Of a stretch of 37,380 nt of DNA, positions 9,525 to 17,904 are shown piece by piece. The notes under the pieces are model-generated. The model made no database searches and was not told the DNA's origin. It saw nothing but the letters and a program-made list of their open reading frames with translations. A program made the position numbers and the translations under genes. The DNA is from Planctomyces sp. SH-PL62 (GTDB taxonomy: Bacteria; Planctomycetota; Planctomycetia; Planctomycetales; Planctomycetaceae), in assembly GCA_945893045.1 (NCBI GenBank), contig CAMDEA010000077.1, forward strand, positions 1 to 37,380, written 5' to 3'. Positions within the stretch are counted from its first letter, which is position 1; each line of letters begins with the position of its first letter.

Positions 9525-9640
9525 GCATCACTCGGCGTCTCCGAAGTCTCGGCACAATCGGCATCGCTGCCCTTTTCTTAACGGCGATTCTGGGCGCGAC
9601 CACAACTGCATTCGAGACGAGTGAACTAAGTTCGCAGTGA
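9521..9640 (+). CDS. Possible 39-residue membrane peptide, overlapping the upstream stop codon
   Basis: A GTG at 9521 overlaps the TGA of the preceding gene (9522-9524) in a GTGA arrangement and opens 39 codons ending at TGA 9638-9640. The product has a basic start (SITRRLRSL), one hydrophobic segment of about 20 residues (GTIGIAALFLTAILGATTTAF) and a polar end. That composition fits a small membrane protein or a signal peptide-like peptide. The overlap suggests translation coupled to the PPC protein. There is no independent Shine-Dalgarno, and the reading could be chance. Function is unknown. Confidence 0.4.
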   Translation: MSITRRLRSLGTIGIAALFLTAILGATTTAFETSELSSQ

Positions 9641-9730
9641 CGATTGAGAGTCGCGCGAAGGGAGTCTCCCCATCAAACCATCACATCACAGGCTTCAGGG
9701 ACGGCAAACGCGCCAGAGAAAGTCGCTTCC

Positions 9731-12700
9731 ATGAATCCGACGGAACCGCGAACAGACGACGAGAGCATTCTCTCGACGCGGAATTTTCAGCGGCAGTTGC
9801 TGGTAGAACTCGCCGAGCCGACTGGACCGACGCCGTCAGAACTCGCTGACTTGCTCGGCCACCAGCCCCAGGAGACTGGCAGCGAATCCGACATCGCCGG
9901 GGAGATGTTTCAGGACTTCCGCAACCGCAGTCAGCACGGCCAACCAATCAGCCAACTGAGTTTTGATCAGATCGCTCCGGGCCAACGTGACTCACACGAC
10001 AGCTTCGTCCGCCGCCAGGACTTTCTGCGCACGGTCACCTGGGTCAGCGATTCGAAAGCCCCCACGCTGGACTCGCCGAAAGTCGGCCAAGAATTGTTCG
10101 GCTATCGGCTGCTTCAGCAACTCGGCCAAGGGGCGTTCGCGCGCGTCTTCCTCGCCGAGCAATCCGAGCTCGCCGACCGCCGCGTCGCACTGAAGACCTC
10201 AGACCTCAGTGGTAGCGAACCGCAGACACTGGCGCAGTTGCAGCACACGAACATCGTCCCGATCTATTCGGTCCACGAAGATGTCGCCGCCGGCATCCGC
10301 GCGGTGTGCATGCCCTACTTCGGCGGCGCGAGCCTGTCGCAAGTCCTGCACGCCGTCTGGAAGAAGTCCTCGCACCCGACGAGCGGAGCAGAGATCGTCG
10401 CGGCGCTGCAGAGTTTTGACCCGACCGATGTCACTGGGCGAGTGAGCGGCACGGCGCTAGCCGCCGGTGATTCGCGTGGTCACGACACGACACCGGTGGC
10501 TAGCGCCATTCCGCTCACAGAAAATGCCGGGAGGCTGATGCCCGTCGCTCGGCTCGCTCGCCTCAACTTCCCCAGCGCCTGCGCCTGGATCATCGCGCGG
10601 CTGGCCGATGGCCTCCAACACGCACACGATCGCGGCGTGCTGCACCGCGACATTAAGCCGGGCAACATTCTGCTGGGCGCGGACGGCACCCCGATGCTGC
10701 TCGACTTCAACCTCTCGCACGACGAAAACCAATCCCACGCGCAGGTCGAAGCCTCGCTGGGTGGTACGGTCGCCTACATGGCTCCGGAACATCTGCGAGC
10801 ACTCAGCCGCCGCACCCGCGAATTGGTCGCGTTGGTCGATGAACGCTCAGATCTCTACGGACTGGGCATGGTGCTGTTCGAGATGATCACCGGCCACAAT
10901 CCGTTCGAGAACTCCGTCAGCTACGCACCGATCCCGATTCTGGTCGAAGCGATGGCCACCGAACGCAGCCGCTCGATTCCGTCGCTGCGGCTCTACCGAG
11001 ACGACGTGCCGTGGGGTCTGGAAAGCATCGTCCGCAAGTGCCTGCAACCCGACGCCGTGACGCGCTATCAACACGCTTCCGAGCTGGCCGAAGACCTTGA
11101 CCGCTGGCTCGAAGATCGTCCGCTGCGACACGCTCCTGAGTTGAGCCGTGTCGAGCAATTGCAAAAATGGACACGCCGGCATCCGCAGCTCGCGATGTCC
11201 GGCCTGATCAGCATCACGGCAGTCTCGCTGCTGACGTTCGGCTGGCTGCTGTTGCTGGGGACGCAAGCCCGCCTCTCCGCCGCACAAGCGCGAGTCGTCG
11301 AAACCGAAGGGGCCGAAGCGCGCGAGCTGCAACATCGCTTCGAGCAAGGAACTCTCAAAGCCCTTTGCCTGCTCAACACGCACAGCGATCTGCGCGACCA
11401 TGCCGAGCAAGGTCGCCAAGTCTGCCAAGAAACGCTCGCGTTGTTCGGCATCCTCGACGACCCGAACTGGCAAGATCGTGCCGCCTGGAAACGCTTGACC
11501 GCGACCGAGCAACACAAGCTCTCCGAAGACGCGCGCGAGTTGCTGTTGCTGCTGGCGGGAGCGGATTCAAAGAATCTCAAATCTGAAATCTCAAATTTGA
11601 AATCTCAAATCTCAAATTTCCAATTTCCAATTTCCAATTTCCAATCGTCGCCTCTTCATCTGCTCGACCGCGCCGCAGCAATCCGCGACCTTCCACCATC
11701 CGCCGCCGTCTGGCGCACACGAGCCGCGTTGCTGCGGATGCTTGGTGAAACCGAGCAAGCGGACGCCGCCGATCAGAAGGCCAATGAGATCCCGCCAACA
11801 TCCGCGCAAGACTTCTATCTGTTGGCGACCACGCACCTGCAAAGTGGCGAGCCAGATCGCTACGCACTTGCGATTCGCGAACTGCGCGAAGCGTTGCAGC
11901 GCGATCCGCGACACTATTGGTCGTGGATGCAAAAAGGGCTGTGTCATCTCGAACAAGGCGAACCGCAACTCGCGCTGGCTGACTTCGGAGTGTGCATCGG
12001 CGTGTGGCCGGAGTTCGCCTGGGGCTACTTCAACCGAGCCTTCACGCTGGACCAACTCGGCCAGAAGGCCGCGGCCATCGCCGACTACTCGGCCGCGCTG
12101 GACCGCGATCCCGAATTGCTCGCCGCGCTGCGGAATCGTGGCATGGCCCGGCTGGAACTCGGACAACACGCCGGTGCGCTGGAGGACTTTGATCGCCTGC
12201 AGCCTGCTCCACTGAGCGGCACGGCGCTAGCCGCCGGTGGTTCGCGGGTTGAGCTGAATTCTGAATCACCAGTGGCTAGCGCCATGCCGCTCAAAGAAGC
12301 CACCGGGGGGCTGATCCGCCGCGGCGGCCCCCGCTCGCCTGAGAGCGTTGTTCTGCACGCACTCCGCGGACAAGCGCTCGCCGGATTGAATCGCCACGAC
12401 GAAGCGGATGCCGCGTTCGCCTTCGCGCTGAATTCGGAACATCTCGCGACATTGCCGCCCGCGCAGCAACATCAGTTGCTCTGCTCTTATGGCTTTGCCG
12501 TCTCGGTTCGCCGGCCAGGCGACGCCGACAAAGCCTTCGCACGCATTCCCTCCGACGATCCGAAGTCTCCCGAAGCCTTGTACGGCCGAGGTCTGCTCGC
12601 CACGAACGCGAATCGTCTGGAACGCGCCTCCGAGTTGTTTGCTCAAGCCCTCGACCAACGACCGACCTTCGGAGAGGCCCGCCGCTTTCGCGCGATCTTG

Positions 12701-12997
12701 CTCGCGCGATTGAATCGCATCAACGAAGCGCTCACTGAGATCAACACGGCGTTGCAAGCCGCTCCCAAATCGGGAGCGACGTTGTATGCCGCCGCCTGCG
12801 TCACCGCGCTGGCCGCCGAACAAGCACCGACTCCCGCTGCCGCTCGCCAAGCGGCCAATGAGTCGATTCGCCTGCTGCGCCAGGCGCTCGCGAACGGATA
12901 CGGACAACACGCTGCCACCGACGAAGATTTGAAAGCCATTCGACATCACCCGGAGTTTGAACGACTGACTCAGCCACAAGGGGGCGTAACTCGATAG
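9731..12997 (+). CDS. Membrane Ser/Thr kinase with C-terminal TPR repeats
   Basis: This 1088-residue kinase has an N-terminal linker (1-120), a kinase domain (about 124-460), one transmembrane helix (about 487-510), a coiled-coil-like stretch, and TPR repeats (about 680-1020). Key residues are GQGAFA (132-137), K155, HRDIKPGN with D307, and DFN at 325-327 where DFG is usual. TPRs imply protein-protein binding outside or at the membrane. The ATG at 9731 is chosen; an in-frame TTG at 9644 would add 29 residues that look untranslated. Three in-frame repeat insertions interrupt it: residues about 238-263 (before helix E of the kinase), 614-640 and 828-854. Its TAG stop lies within a palindrome at 12991-13146. 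Activity with DFN is plausible because the metal-binding Asp is kept. Confidence 0.88.
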   Translation: MNPTEPRTDDESILSTRNFQRQLLVELAEPTGPTPSELADLLGHQPQETGSESDIAGEMFQDFRNRSQHGQPISQLSFDQIAPGQRDSHDSFVRRQDFLRTVTWVSDSKAPTLDSPKVGQELFGYRLLQQLGQGAFARVFLAEQSELADRRVALKTSDLSGSEPQTLAQLQHTNIVPIYSVHEDVAAGIRAVCMPYFGGASLSQVLHAVWKKSSHPTSGAEIVAALQSFDPTDVTGRVSGTALAAGDSRGHDTTPVASAIPLTENAGRLMPVARLARLNFPSACAWIIARLADGLQHAHDRGVLHRDIKPGNILLGADGTPMLLDFNLSHDENQSHAQVEASLGGTVAYMAPEHLRALSRRTRELVALVDERSDLYGLGMVLFEMITGHNPFENSVSYAPIPILVEAMATERSRSIPSLRLYRDDVPWGLESIVRKCLQPDAVTRYQHASELAEDLDRWLEDRPLRHAPELSRVEQLQKWTRRHPQLAMSGLISITAVSLLTFGWLLLLGTQARLSAAQARVVETEGAEARELQHRFEQGTLKALCLLNTHSDLRDHAEQGRQVCQETLALFGILDDPNWQDRAAWKRLTATEQHKLSEDARELLLLLAGADSKNLKSEISNLKSQISNFQFPISNFQSSPLHLLDRAAAIRDLPPSAAVWRTRAALLRMLGETEQADAADQKANEIPPTSAQDFYLLATTHLQSGEPDRYALAIRELREALQRDPRHYWSWMQKGLCHLEQGEPQLALADFGVCIGVWPEFAWGYFNRAFTLDQLGQKAAAIADYSAALDRDPELLAALRNRGMARLELGQHAGALEDFDRLQPAPLSGTALAAGGSRVELNSESPVASAMPLKEATGGLIRRGGPRSPESVVLHALRGQALAGLNRHDEADAAFAFALNSEHLATLPPAQQHQLLCSYGFAVSVRRPGDADKAFARIPSDDPKSPEALYGRGLLATNANRLERASELFAQALDQRPTFGEARRFRAILLARLNRINEALTEINTALQAAPKSGATLYAAACVTALAAEQAPTPAAARQAANESIRLLRQALANGYGQHAATDEDLKAIRHHPEFERLTQPQGGVTR
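10442..10518. repeat. In-frame palindromic element family B, copy 1 (inside kinase domain)
   Basis: Arms 10442-10469 and 10491-10518 are reverse complements at 25 of 28 positions around a 21-base spacer. The core is GGCGCTAGCC. It is translated as SGTALAAGDSR...PVASAIPL. The same element occurs at 12213-12293 in the same gene and the same reading frame. It lies between kinase subdomains, in what should be a surface loop. Confidence 0.9.
11571..11647. repeat. In-frame AT-rich tandem repeat, family C, copy 1
   Basis: The stretch consists of tandem units of AATCTCAAATTTGA type followed by tandem TTTCCAA units, in a GC-rich gene. It encodes NLKSEISNLKSQISNFQFPISNF. The same repeat, read in the same frame (LKSQISNLKSQISN), lies in the unrelated alpha-2-macroglobulin gene at 21817-21866. 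Its base composition is unlike its neighbours. Confidence 0.9.
12213..12293. repeat. In-frame palindromic element family B, copy 2 (inside TPR region)
   Basis: Arms 12213-12239 and 12267-12293 match as reverse complements at 24 of 27 positions around a 27-base spacer. It is translated as SGTALAAGGSR...PVASAMPL, in the same frame as copy 1 at 10442. The spacer sequences differ, and the six-base difference in total length keeps both arms in the same frame. Confidence 0.9.
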
Positions 12998-13146
12998 CCC
13001 AGGGCAACGCCCTGGGTCAGCAGACGAAGGAGATTTCCAAGCCCTGAAGGGGCGCAACTTGCGCGAATGACATGCAAGTTCCGCCCCGTTGGGGCTAACC
13101 ACCGGTTGGTGTCACACCAACCCAGGGCGTTGCCCTGGGCTATCGA
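12991..13146. repeat. Large nested palindrome with perfect 27-bp ends
   Basis: Bases 12991-13017 and 13120-13146 are perfect reverse complements over 27 bases. Each arm contains its own hairpin (CCCAGGGC-AAC-GCCCTGGG). Inside lies a second inverted pair (13039-13061 and its partner near 13078-13100) matching at 19 of 23 positions. The left end supplies the TAG stop (12995-12997) of the TPR kinase. The region between it and 13223 shows no gene. Confidence 0.9.
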
Positions 13147-13222
13147 GTCTGTCCCCGTTGGGGCCAAGAGAGGACGGCCGGTGACATACTTTTCATTTTC
13201 AATTGACCTAGCACCAAACCCC

Positions 13223-13280
13223 GTAGCCGCGTTCGCCAGAACGCGGGCGGCCTGGCCCGCACTCTGGCGAGTGCGGCTAC
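13223..13280. repeat. REP/BIME-like palindrome, copy 2
   Basis: It begins GTAG and ends CTAC. The left hairpin is CCGCGTTC-GCCA-GAACGCGG and the right one, read on the minus strand, is CCGCACTC-GCCA-GAGTGCGG. Both stems are perfectly paired although their sequences differ. It sits just upstream of the HD-GYP gene. Confidence 0.9.
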
Positions 13281-13304
13281 GAGGAAGCGACGAAGAGACA
13301 CACC

Positions 13305-14888
13305 ATGATCAAACTTGCTCAACACGCGAAAGCCACCGCCACGGTTTTGCACGAAGAGTTTCGCGTTCCGTTCCAAGTCTTCGAGGCCTCGACGGCGACA
13401 CGCCTGTGGCCGGAGACGGAACCGAATGGAAACGTGCGCTATCTTTCCGACAATGTCGGCACGTTCGCCGGCTTGGTCGGCAGCCGGAAGGTGCAGGTCA
13501 CGCCGCGTCCCAACCGCAAGTTTCGCTTACGAGTTCCGTTTGTTTTAGGCGACGTGACTCTGGTCGCGGAAAGTGTCTTGGCTGGCATCGCGATCGAGTC
13601 CGAGGAGATCGTCGAGGAACAACGACGGCTGGAACGCTGGGCCCAAGCGGTGCTGGATCGGCTGTTGCAAGCCGATTGGCTTCGCTCGCAACGCTCGGCC
13701 GAAGATGAGCTCAAGCGGCAACTGAAGTCTGCCTGGGAATTGAACCTGACGCTCGAACGGCTGATCCGCCATCTGCGAATTCATCGCGAGCCAGGCTCGA
13801 ACCTCAACAAGATTCTGGACGCCGCGTTACCGTTCATCGAAGCCGAATCGCTGATCTGGGTGCCGAGCAGTTTGGACGGTATGCAAACGCGCGGCGAGAC
13901 TGTGCTGGCGGATGACGACGTTCGCGACTTGGTCAAAGCGCTGCGTCGTTCGACAGAACTCCGCGACACCGGCCTGTTGCTCTGCCCGCGCGTGGGCGAA
14001 GCATCGTGGGGCGCGGCGTTCGCGCACCTCGGCAGCGTGCTGGTGATGACGGTCCCGTCGGGCCGTGCGTTCGGATGGCTGATTGCGGTCAACAAACGCG
14101 GTGCTGACAAACAAACTCCGTTCTGCAACGCCGATGCCGCGGCGATGGCTCCGTTTGCCGCACTGATCGGACTGCTCAACAAAGCCAGTGACCGCTATCA
14201 AGATCTCAAGGATCTGCTCGTCGGTTTGACGCGCTCACTGGCGTCAGCGGTCGATGCCAAAGATCCCTACACCTACGGACACAGCGAACGAGTCGCCCGC
14301 ATCGCCGTTGAACTCGGCCGCGAACTGAAACTCGGCGAGGATGAACTGAGCGACGTGTACCTGGCCGGCCTGCTGCACGATGTCGGCAAGATCGGCATTC
14401 GCGACGAGGTGCTCTGCAAGCATGGCCCGTTGACTCCCGAAGAGCAGGAGCACATTCAACAGCATCCGCAGATTGGCCACGCGATTCTGCAAGACCTGCA
14501 TCAGATCAGCAGCCTGTTGCCCGGAGTGCTGCATCACCACGAACGCTACGACGGCACCGGCTATCCCATGAAATTGGCGGGCGAACAAATCCCGCGCATC
14601 GCCCGCATCCTCGCCGTGGCCGACAGCTACGACGCCATGAGCACCAGTCGCCCGTACCGCCAAGGACTCGCCCCCGATCGGGTCGAAGCGATTCTGATCG
14701 ACGGCTCCGGACAGCAATGGGATCCGCGCATCATCGAAGTCTTTCAACGCATCATCCCGCGACTTCGCAGTATCCGCGAACACGGCCTGGGCGAATCGCT
14801 TCGGCATGCTCTGGACGGCGCGCTGCGCGACACCGGCAGCTCGCGAGTTCTGCCCGTCAACATGATCGTGCCCTCGTCCACGATTTGA
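13305..14888 (+). CDS. HD-GYP domain phosphodiesterase-like protein with GAF-like sensor region
   Basis: This 527-residue protein is predicted to hydrolyse cyclic di-GMP, the usual role of HD-GYP domains. The C-terminal domain (about 315-495) shows the metal-binding HD in LLHDVGKIGI (H358, D359), an upstream GHSERVARIA helix, a HPQIGHAIL segment and the signature HHERYDGTGYP (about 410-420). All residues expected for the active site are present. The N-terminal half has a coiled region (about 90-170) followed by a weak GAF-like segment (about 170-300), which may sense a ligand or another protein. No transmembrane helix is seen, so it should be cytoplasmic. It stands alone, between two BIME/palindrome clusters upstream and gyrA downstream. 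No receiver domain is seen. Confidence 0.9.
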   Translation: MIKLAQHAKATATVLHEEFRVPFQVFEASTATRLWPETEPNGNVRYLSDNVGTFAGLVGSRKVQVTPRPNRKFRLRVPFVLGDVTLVAESVLAGIAIESEEIVEEQRRLERWAQAVLDRLLQADWLRSQRSAEDELKRQLKSAWELNLTLERLIRHLRIHREPGSNLNKILDAALPFIEAESLIWVPSSLDGMQTRGETVLADDDVRDLVKALRRSTELRDTGLLLCPRVGEASWGAAFAHLGSVLVMTVPSGRAFGWLIAVNKRGADKQTPFCNADAAAMAPFAALIGLLNKASDRYQDLKDLLVGLTRSLASAVDAKDPYTYGHSERVARIAVELGRELKLGEDELSDVYLAGLLHDVGKIGIRDEVLCKHGPLTPEEQEHIQQHPQIGHAILQDLHQISSLLPGVLHHHERYDGTGYPMKLAGEQIPRIARILAVADSYDAMSTSRPYRQGLAPDRVEAILIDGSGQQWDPRIIEVFQRIIPRLRSIREHGLGESLRHALDGALRDTGSSRVLPVNMIVPSSTI

Positions 14889-15082
14889 CTCTGGCGTGTT
14901 CAAAACCGCTGATTTGCCCCTCTCCGAACGCCGCACCGTTCGTTGTTCGGGCAAGGCTCTTCCACTACCATTCGTCCGCCTTGAAACCGCTCGTTTTGAG
15001 GCTGTCTGCCCGGTGAAATTCCACGGCCATGAAGGCCGATGTCGGCAGGCGTTTTCGCGAATCTTGGATAGGAGTAGCCCAG

Positions 15083-17842
15083 TTGGCCGACGGTCACGAA
15101 GAACAGCCACCGGAGACAGGTGCTGGCGACAATATCCTCCCTCCGGGCTTCACAGGAAACATCGTCCCGCTCGCGATTGAGGACGAGATTCGCACCAGCT
15201 ATCTGACCTACGCGATGAGCGTCATTATCAGCCGTGCGCTGCCTGACGTGCGCGATGGGTTGAAGCCTTCGCAGCGGCGCATTCTCGTCGCGATGAACGA
15301 CCTCAACCTGGGGCCGAACTCCGGACGCATCAAGTGCGCGAAGATCTGCGGCGACACGAGCGGTAACTATCACCCACATGGTGAAGGCTCGGTCTACCCG
15401 ACGCTGGTCCGCATGGCTCAGAACTGGAACATGCGCGAGACGCTGGTCGATAAGCAGGGAAACTTCGGCTCGCTGGCCGGGATGCCTCCCGCCGCCATGC
15501 GTTACACCGAGGCACGTCTGGCCGGACCGGCCGCCGACATGCTGCACGATCTCGATCGCGATACGGTCGATTTCATCCCGACCTACGATCAACGCAACAT
15601 GGAGCCGGTCGTTCTGCCGGCCAAGTTTCCGAACCTGCTGGTCAACGGCTCGAATGGCATCGCGGTCGGCATGGCGACCAGCATCCCGCCGCACAATCTC
15701 GGCGAGGTCTGCGATGCGACCGTTCTGCTGATCGACAATCCGAACGCGAACCTCGGTCAGATTCTGGAAGTCATGCAAGGCCCCGACTTCCCCACCGGTG
15801 GAGTCATCTGCGGTCGAGCCGGCATCATCCAAGGCTTCGCCACCGGCCGCAGCACGATCACTCTCCGAGCACGCACGCACTTTGAAACCGAGAAGAACAA
15901 CGACGTCATCGTCGTGACAGAGATTCCGTACCAAGACACACGCGACCGCATTCGCGGCAAGCTCGAAGAGCTGGTCAAAGAAGAGCGCATCAAGGGCATC
16001 GCCAAAGTCACCGACTACACCGACCGCAACGACAAGCCGTGGCAGGTGCAGATTCACATTCAACTCAAGCGTGATGCCGACAAAGAAGTCGTGCTCAATC
16101 AACTCTTCCAGTTCTCGCCATTGCAGCAGACGGTCAGCGTGATTCTGCTCGCGTTGGTCGGCAACCGGCCGAAGGTGCTCTCGGTCAAAGAGATGTTGCA
16201 GGAGTTCATCCTGCATCGCGTCGATGTCATCCGCCGCCGCACCGAGTACCTGCTGAGCGAAGCTCGCAAGCGCAAGCACACGGTCGAAGGGCTGATGATC
16301 GCGCAGATCGACATCGACGAAGTCATCCGCACGATCCGCCAGTCTCCCAGCCGAGCCGAAGCGAAAGTCCGCTTGCAGCAAATCGCGGTGGCAGGCGAGC
16401 TCATCGCGCGAGCGCTCGGTGAAAGCGGTTTCCGTCTGTTCCAAGACGAGAATGGCGTCAAGCCGACCTACTCACTGTCGCCGAATCAATCGGAAGCGAT
16501 CGTCTCGATGCAGCTTGGCTCGCTGGCAAATCTCGAACGAGACAAGCTGGTCGAAGAGTTCGGCAAGCTGCTGGCCGATATCACCAGCTACCTGACGTTG
16601 TTGTCGGACGAAGGCAACATCCGCGCCGTCGTGCGACAAGACATGCTCGACATGAAGGCCAAGTACGGCGACAAACGCCGCACCTCCATCGAAGAGGGCG
16701 AAGCCGAAGACGTCAACCGCGACGACCTCATCACCGAAGAGCCGATGACGGTCATCATCTCGCAACGCGGTTACGTCAAACGGACGCAGCTCACCGAATA
16801 CGAAGCTCAGAACCGCGGCGGCAAAGGAGTCATCGGGGCCAAGACCGAAGACGACGACCCGATCCAGAATCTCTTCGTCGCCAGCACGCACGACTGGCTG
16901 CTGTTCTTCACCGACAAAGGCAAAGTCTATTGGTCGAAGGTCTATGACCTGCCGCTCGGCACCCGCACGGCGAAGGGCCGGGCACTCGTCAACCTGCTGA
17001 CCCTGAGCGAAGGGGAGAAGGTTTGCAATTGCGTCGCCGTCCGCTCGTTCGACGATCGCGGTTTGATGATTGCAACGCGCAACGGCACGGTGAAGAAGAC
17101 GCCGCTCGAAGAATACGGCCGAGTGAAAAAGGGTGGCCTCATCGCCATCTCACTGGTCGATGACGATCTCGTCGTCGATGTGCAACTCGTGACGAAGGGC
17201 GAGAGCGTGCTGCTCGCGACCGCCAACGGCATGTCGATCCGCTTCGCCGAATCCGACGCCCGCAGCATGGGCCGAGCCACTCAAGGCGTCCGCGGCATCC
17301 GGCTCGGAAAAGGGGATTTCGTGATTGGCATGGTCATCGCTGATCCGGCAAAATCCTTGCTGACCGTCTGCGAAAACGGTCACGGTAAACGCACGCCGTT
17401 CGGAATCGGCGAAGCCGAAGGGACCGACAACGGTGACACGGTTGTCGCCGAAGGTGCCGCCGACACACTCGCACCCGCTGAGGCTGATGACTCCGCACCA
17501 ACCGCCGAAGCTCCCGAACCCGACGATGCCGAAGCCGGCGAAGAGGCGGCCAAGAGTAGCGCGCAATACCGCCTGCAAGGCCGCGGCGGCAAAGGGGTCC
17601 GCGACATCAAGACGACCGCTCGCAACGGCAAGGCCGTGGATATCGTCGCCGTCACCGACGCCGACGAAGTTCTGATGGTCACCGCCAGCGGCAAGATCCA
17701 ACGCCTCCGAGCCGGCGACATCAGCGTCATCGGCCGCAACACGCAAGGCGTTCGCATCATCCGCTTGGAAGACGATGACAAGCTCGTCTCCATGGCCTGC
17801 ATTCCGGCGGAGATCGCGAAAGCCGATGACGCCGTCTCGTAG
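15083..17842 (+). CDS. gyrA: DNA gyrase subunit A
   Basis: This 919-residue protein is the DNA-cleaving subunit of gyrase, acting with GyrB. The breakage-reunion domain begins at IEDEIRTSYLTYAMSVIISRALPDVRDG. The catalytic tyrosine is Y141 in AAMRYTEARL. The C-terminal beta-pinwheel has GyrA-box-like NRGGKG near residue 577 and RGGKG in the last blade, which favours GyrA over ParC. An acidic, Ala/Pro-rich insert of about 50 residues (about 776-828) precedes the last blade. At positions aligned with Ser83 and Asp87 of E. coli there are Gly102 and Pro106. I prefer the TTG at 15083 because TAGGAG lies 8 bases upstream; an in-frame ATG at 15029 lacks this. The TAG stop is part of a BIME that separates it from the convergent flavoprotein gene. 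Confidence 0.93.
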   Translation: MADGHEEQPPETGAGDNILPPGFTGNIVPLAIEDEIRTSYLTYAMSVIISRALPDVRDGLKPSQRRILVAMNDLNLGPNSGRIKCAKICGDTSGNYHPHGEGSVYPTLVRMAQNWNMRETLVDKQGNFGSLAGMPPAAMRYTEARLAGPAADMLHDLDRDTVDFIPTYDQRNMEPVVLPAKFPNLLVNGSNGIAVGMATSIPPHNLGEVCDATVLLIDNPNANLGQILEVMQGPDFPTGGVICGRAGIIQGFATGRSTITLRARTHFETEKNNDVIVVTEIPYQDTRDRIRGKLEELVKEERIKGIAKVTDYTDRNDKPWQVQIHIQLKRDADKEVVLNQLFQFSPLQQTVSVILLALVGNRPKVLSVKEMLQEFILHRVDVIRRRTEYLLSEARKRKHTVEGLMIAQIDIDEVIRTIRQSPSRAEAKVRLQQIAVAGELIARALGESGFRLFQDENGVKPTYSLSPNQSEAIVSMQLGSLANLERDKLVEEFGKLLADITSYLTLLSDEGNIRAVVRQDMLDMKAKYGDKRRTSIEEGEAEDVNRDDLITEEPMTVIISQRGYVKRTQLTEYEAQNRGGKGVIGAKTEDDDPIQNLFVASTHDWLLFFTDKGKVYWSKVYDLPLGTRTAKGRALVNLLTLSEGEKVCNCVAVRSFDDRGLMIATRNGTVKKTPLEEYGRVKKGGLIAISLVDDDLVVDVQLVTKGESVLLATANGMSIRFAESDARSMGRATQGVRGIRLGKGDFVIGMVIADPAKSLLTVCENGHGKRTPFGIGEAEGTDNGDTVVAEGAADTLAPAEADDSAPTAEAPEPDDAEAGEEAAKSSAQYRLQGRGGKGVRDIKTTARNGKAVDIVAVTDADEVLMVTASGKIQRLRAGDISVIGRNTQGVRIIRLEDDDKLVSMACIPAEIAKADDAVS

Positions 17843-17904
17843 CCACGTTCGCCAGAACGTGGGTTTGTTGGCGACTCGGCCCACGCTCTGGCGAGCGTGG
17901 CTAC
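17839..17904. repeat. REP/BIME-like palindrome, copy 3, between convergent genes
   Basis: It starts GTAG and ends CTAC. The left stem is CCACGTTC-GCCA-GAACGTGG and the right (minus strand) CCACGCTC-GCCA-GAGCGTGG. The left end supplies the gyrA stop TAG (17840-17842) and the right end supplies the TAG stop of the convergent flavoprotein gene (17901-17903). It fills the whole gap and could act as a bidirectional terminator or mRNA stabiliser. Confidence 0.92.

Noticed and set aside
12991..13280. CRISPR array
   Set aside because: Repeated units are inverted, not direct, with no regular spacers and no cas genes in the window.
14900..16444. 514-residue minus-strand reading frame opposite gyrA
   Set aside because: gyrA on the plus strand is unambiguous, and the antisense product shows no family features.
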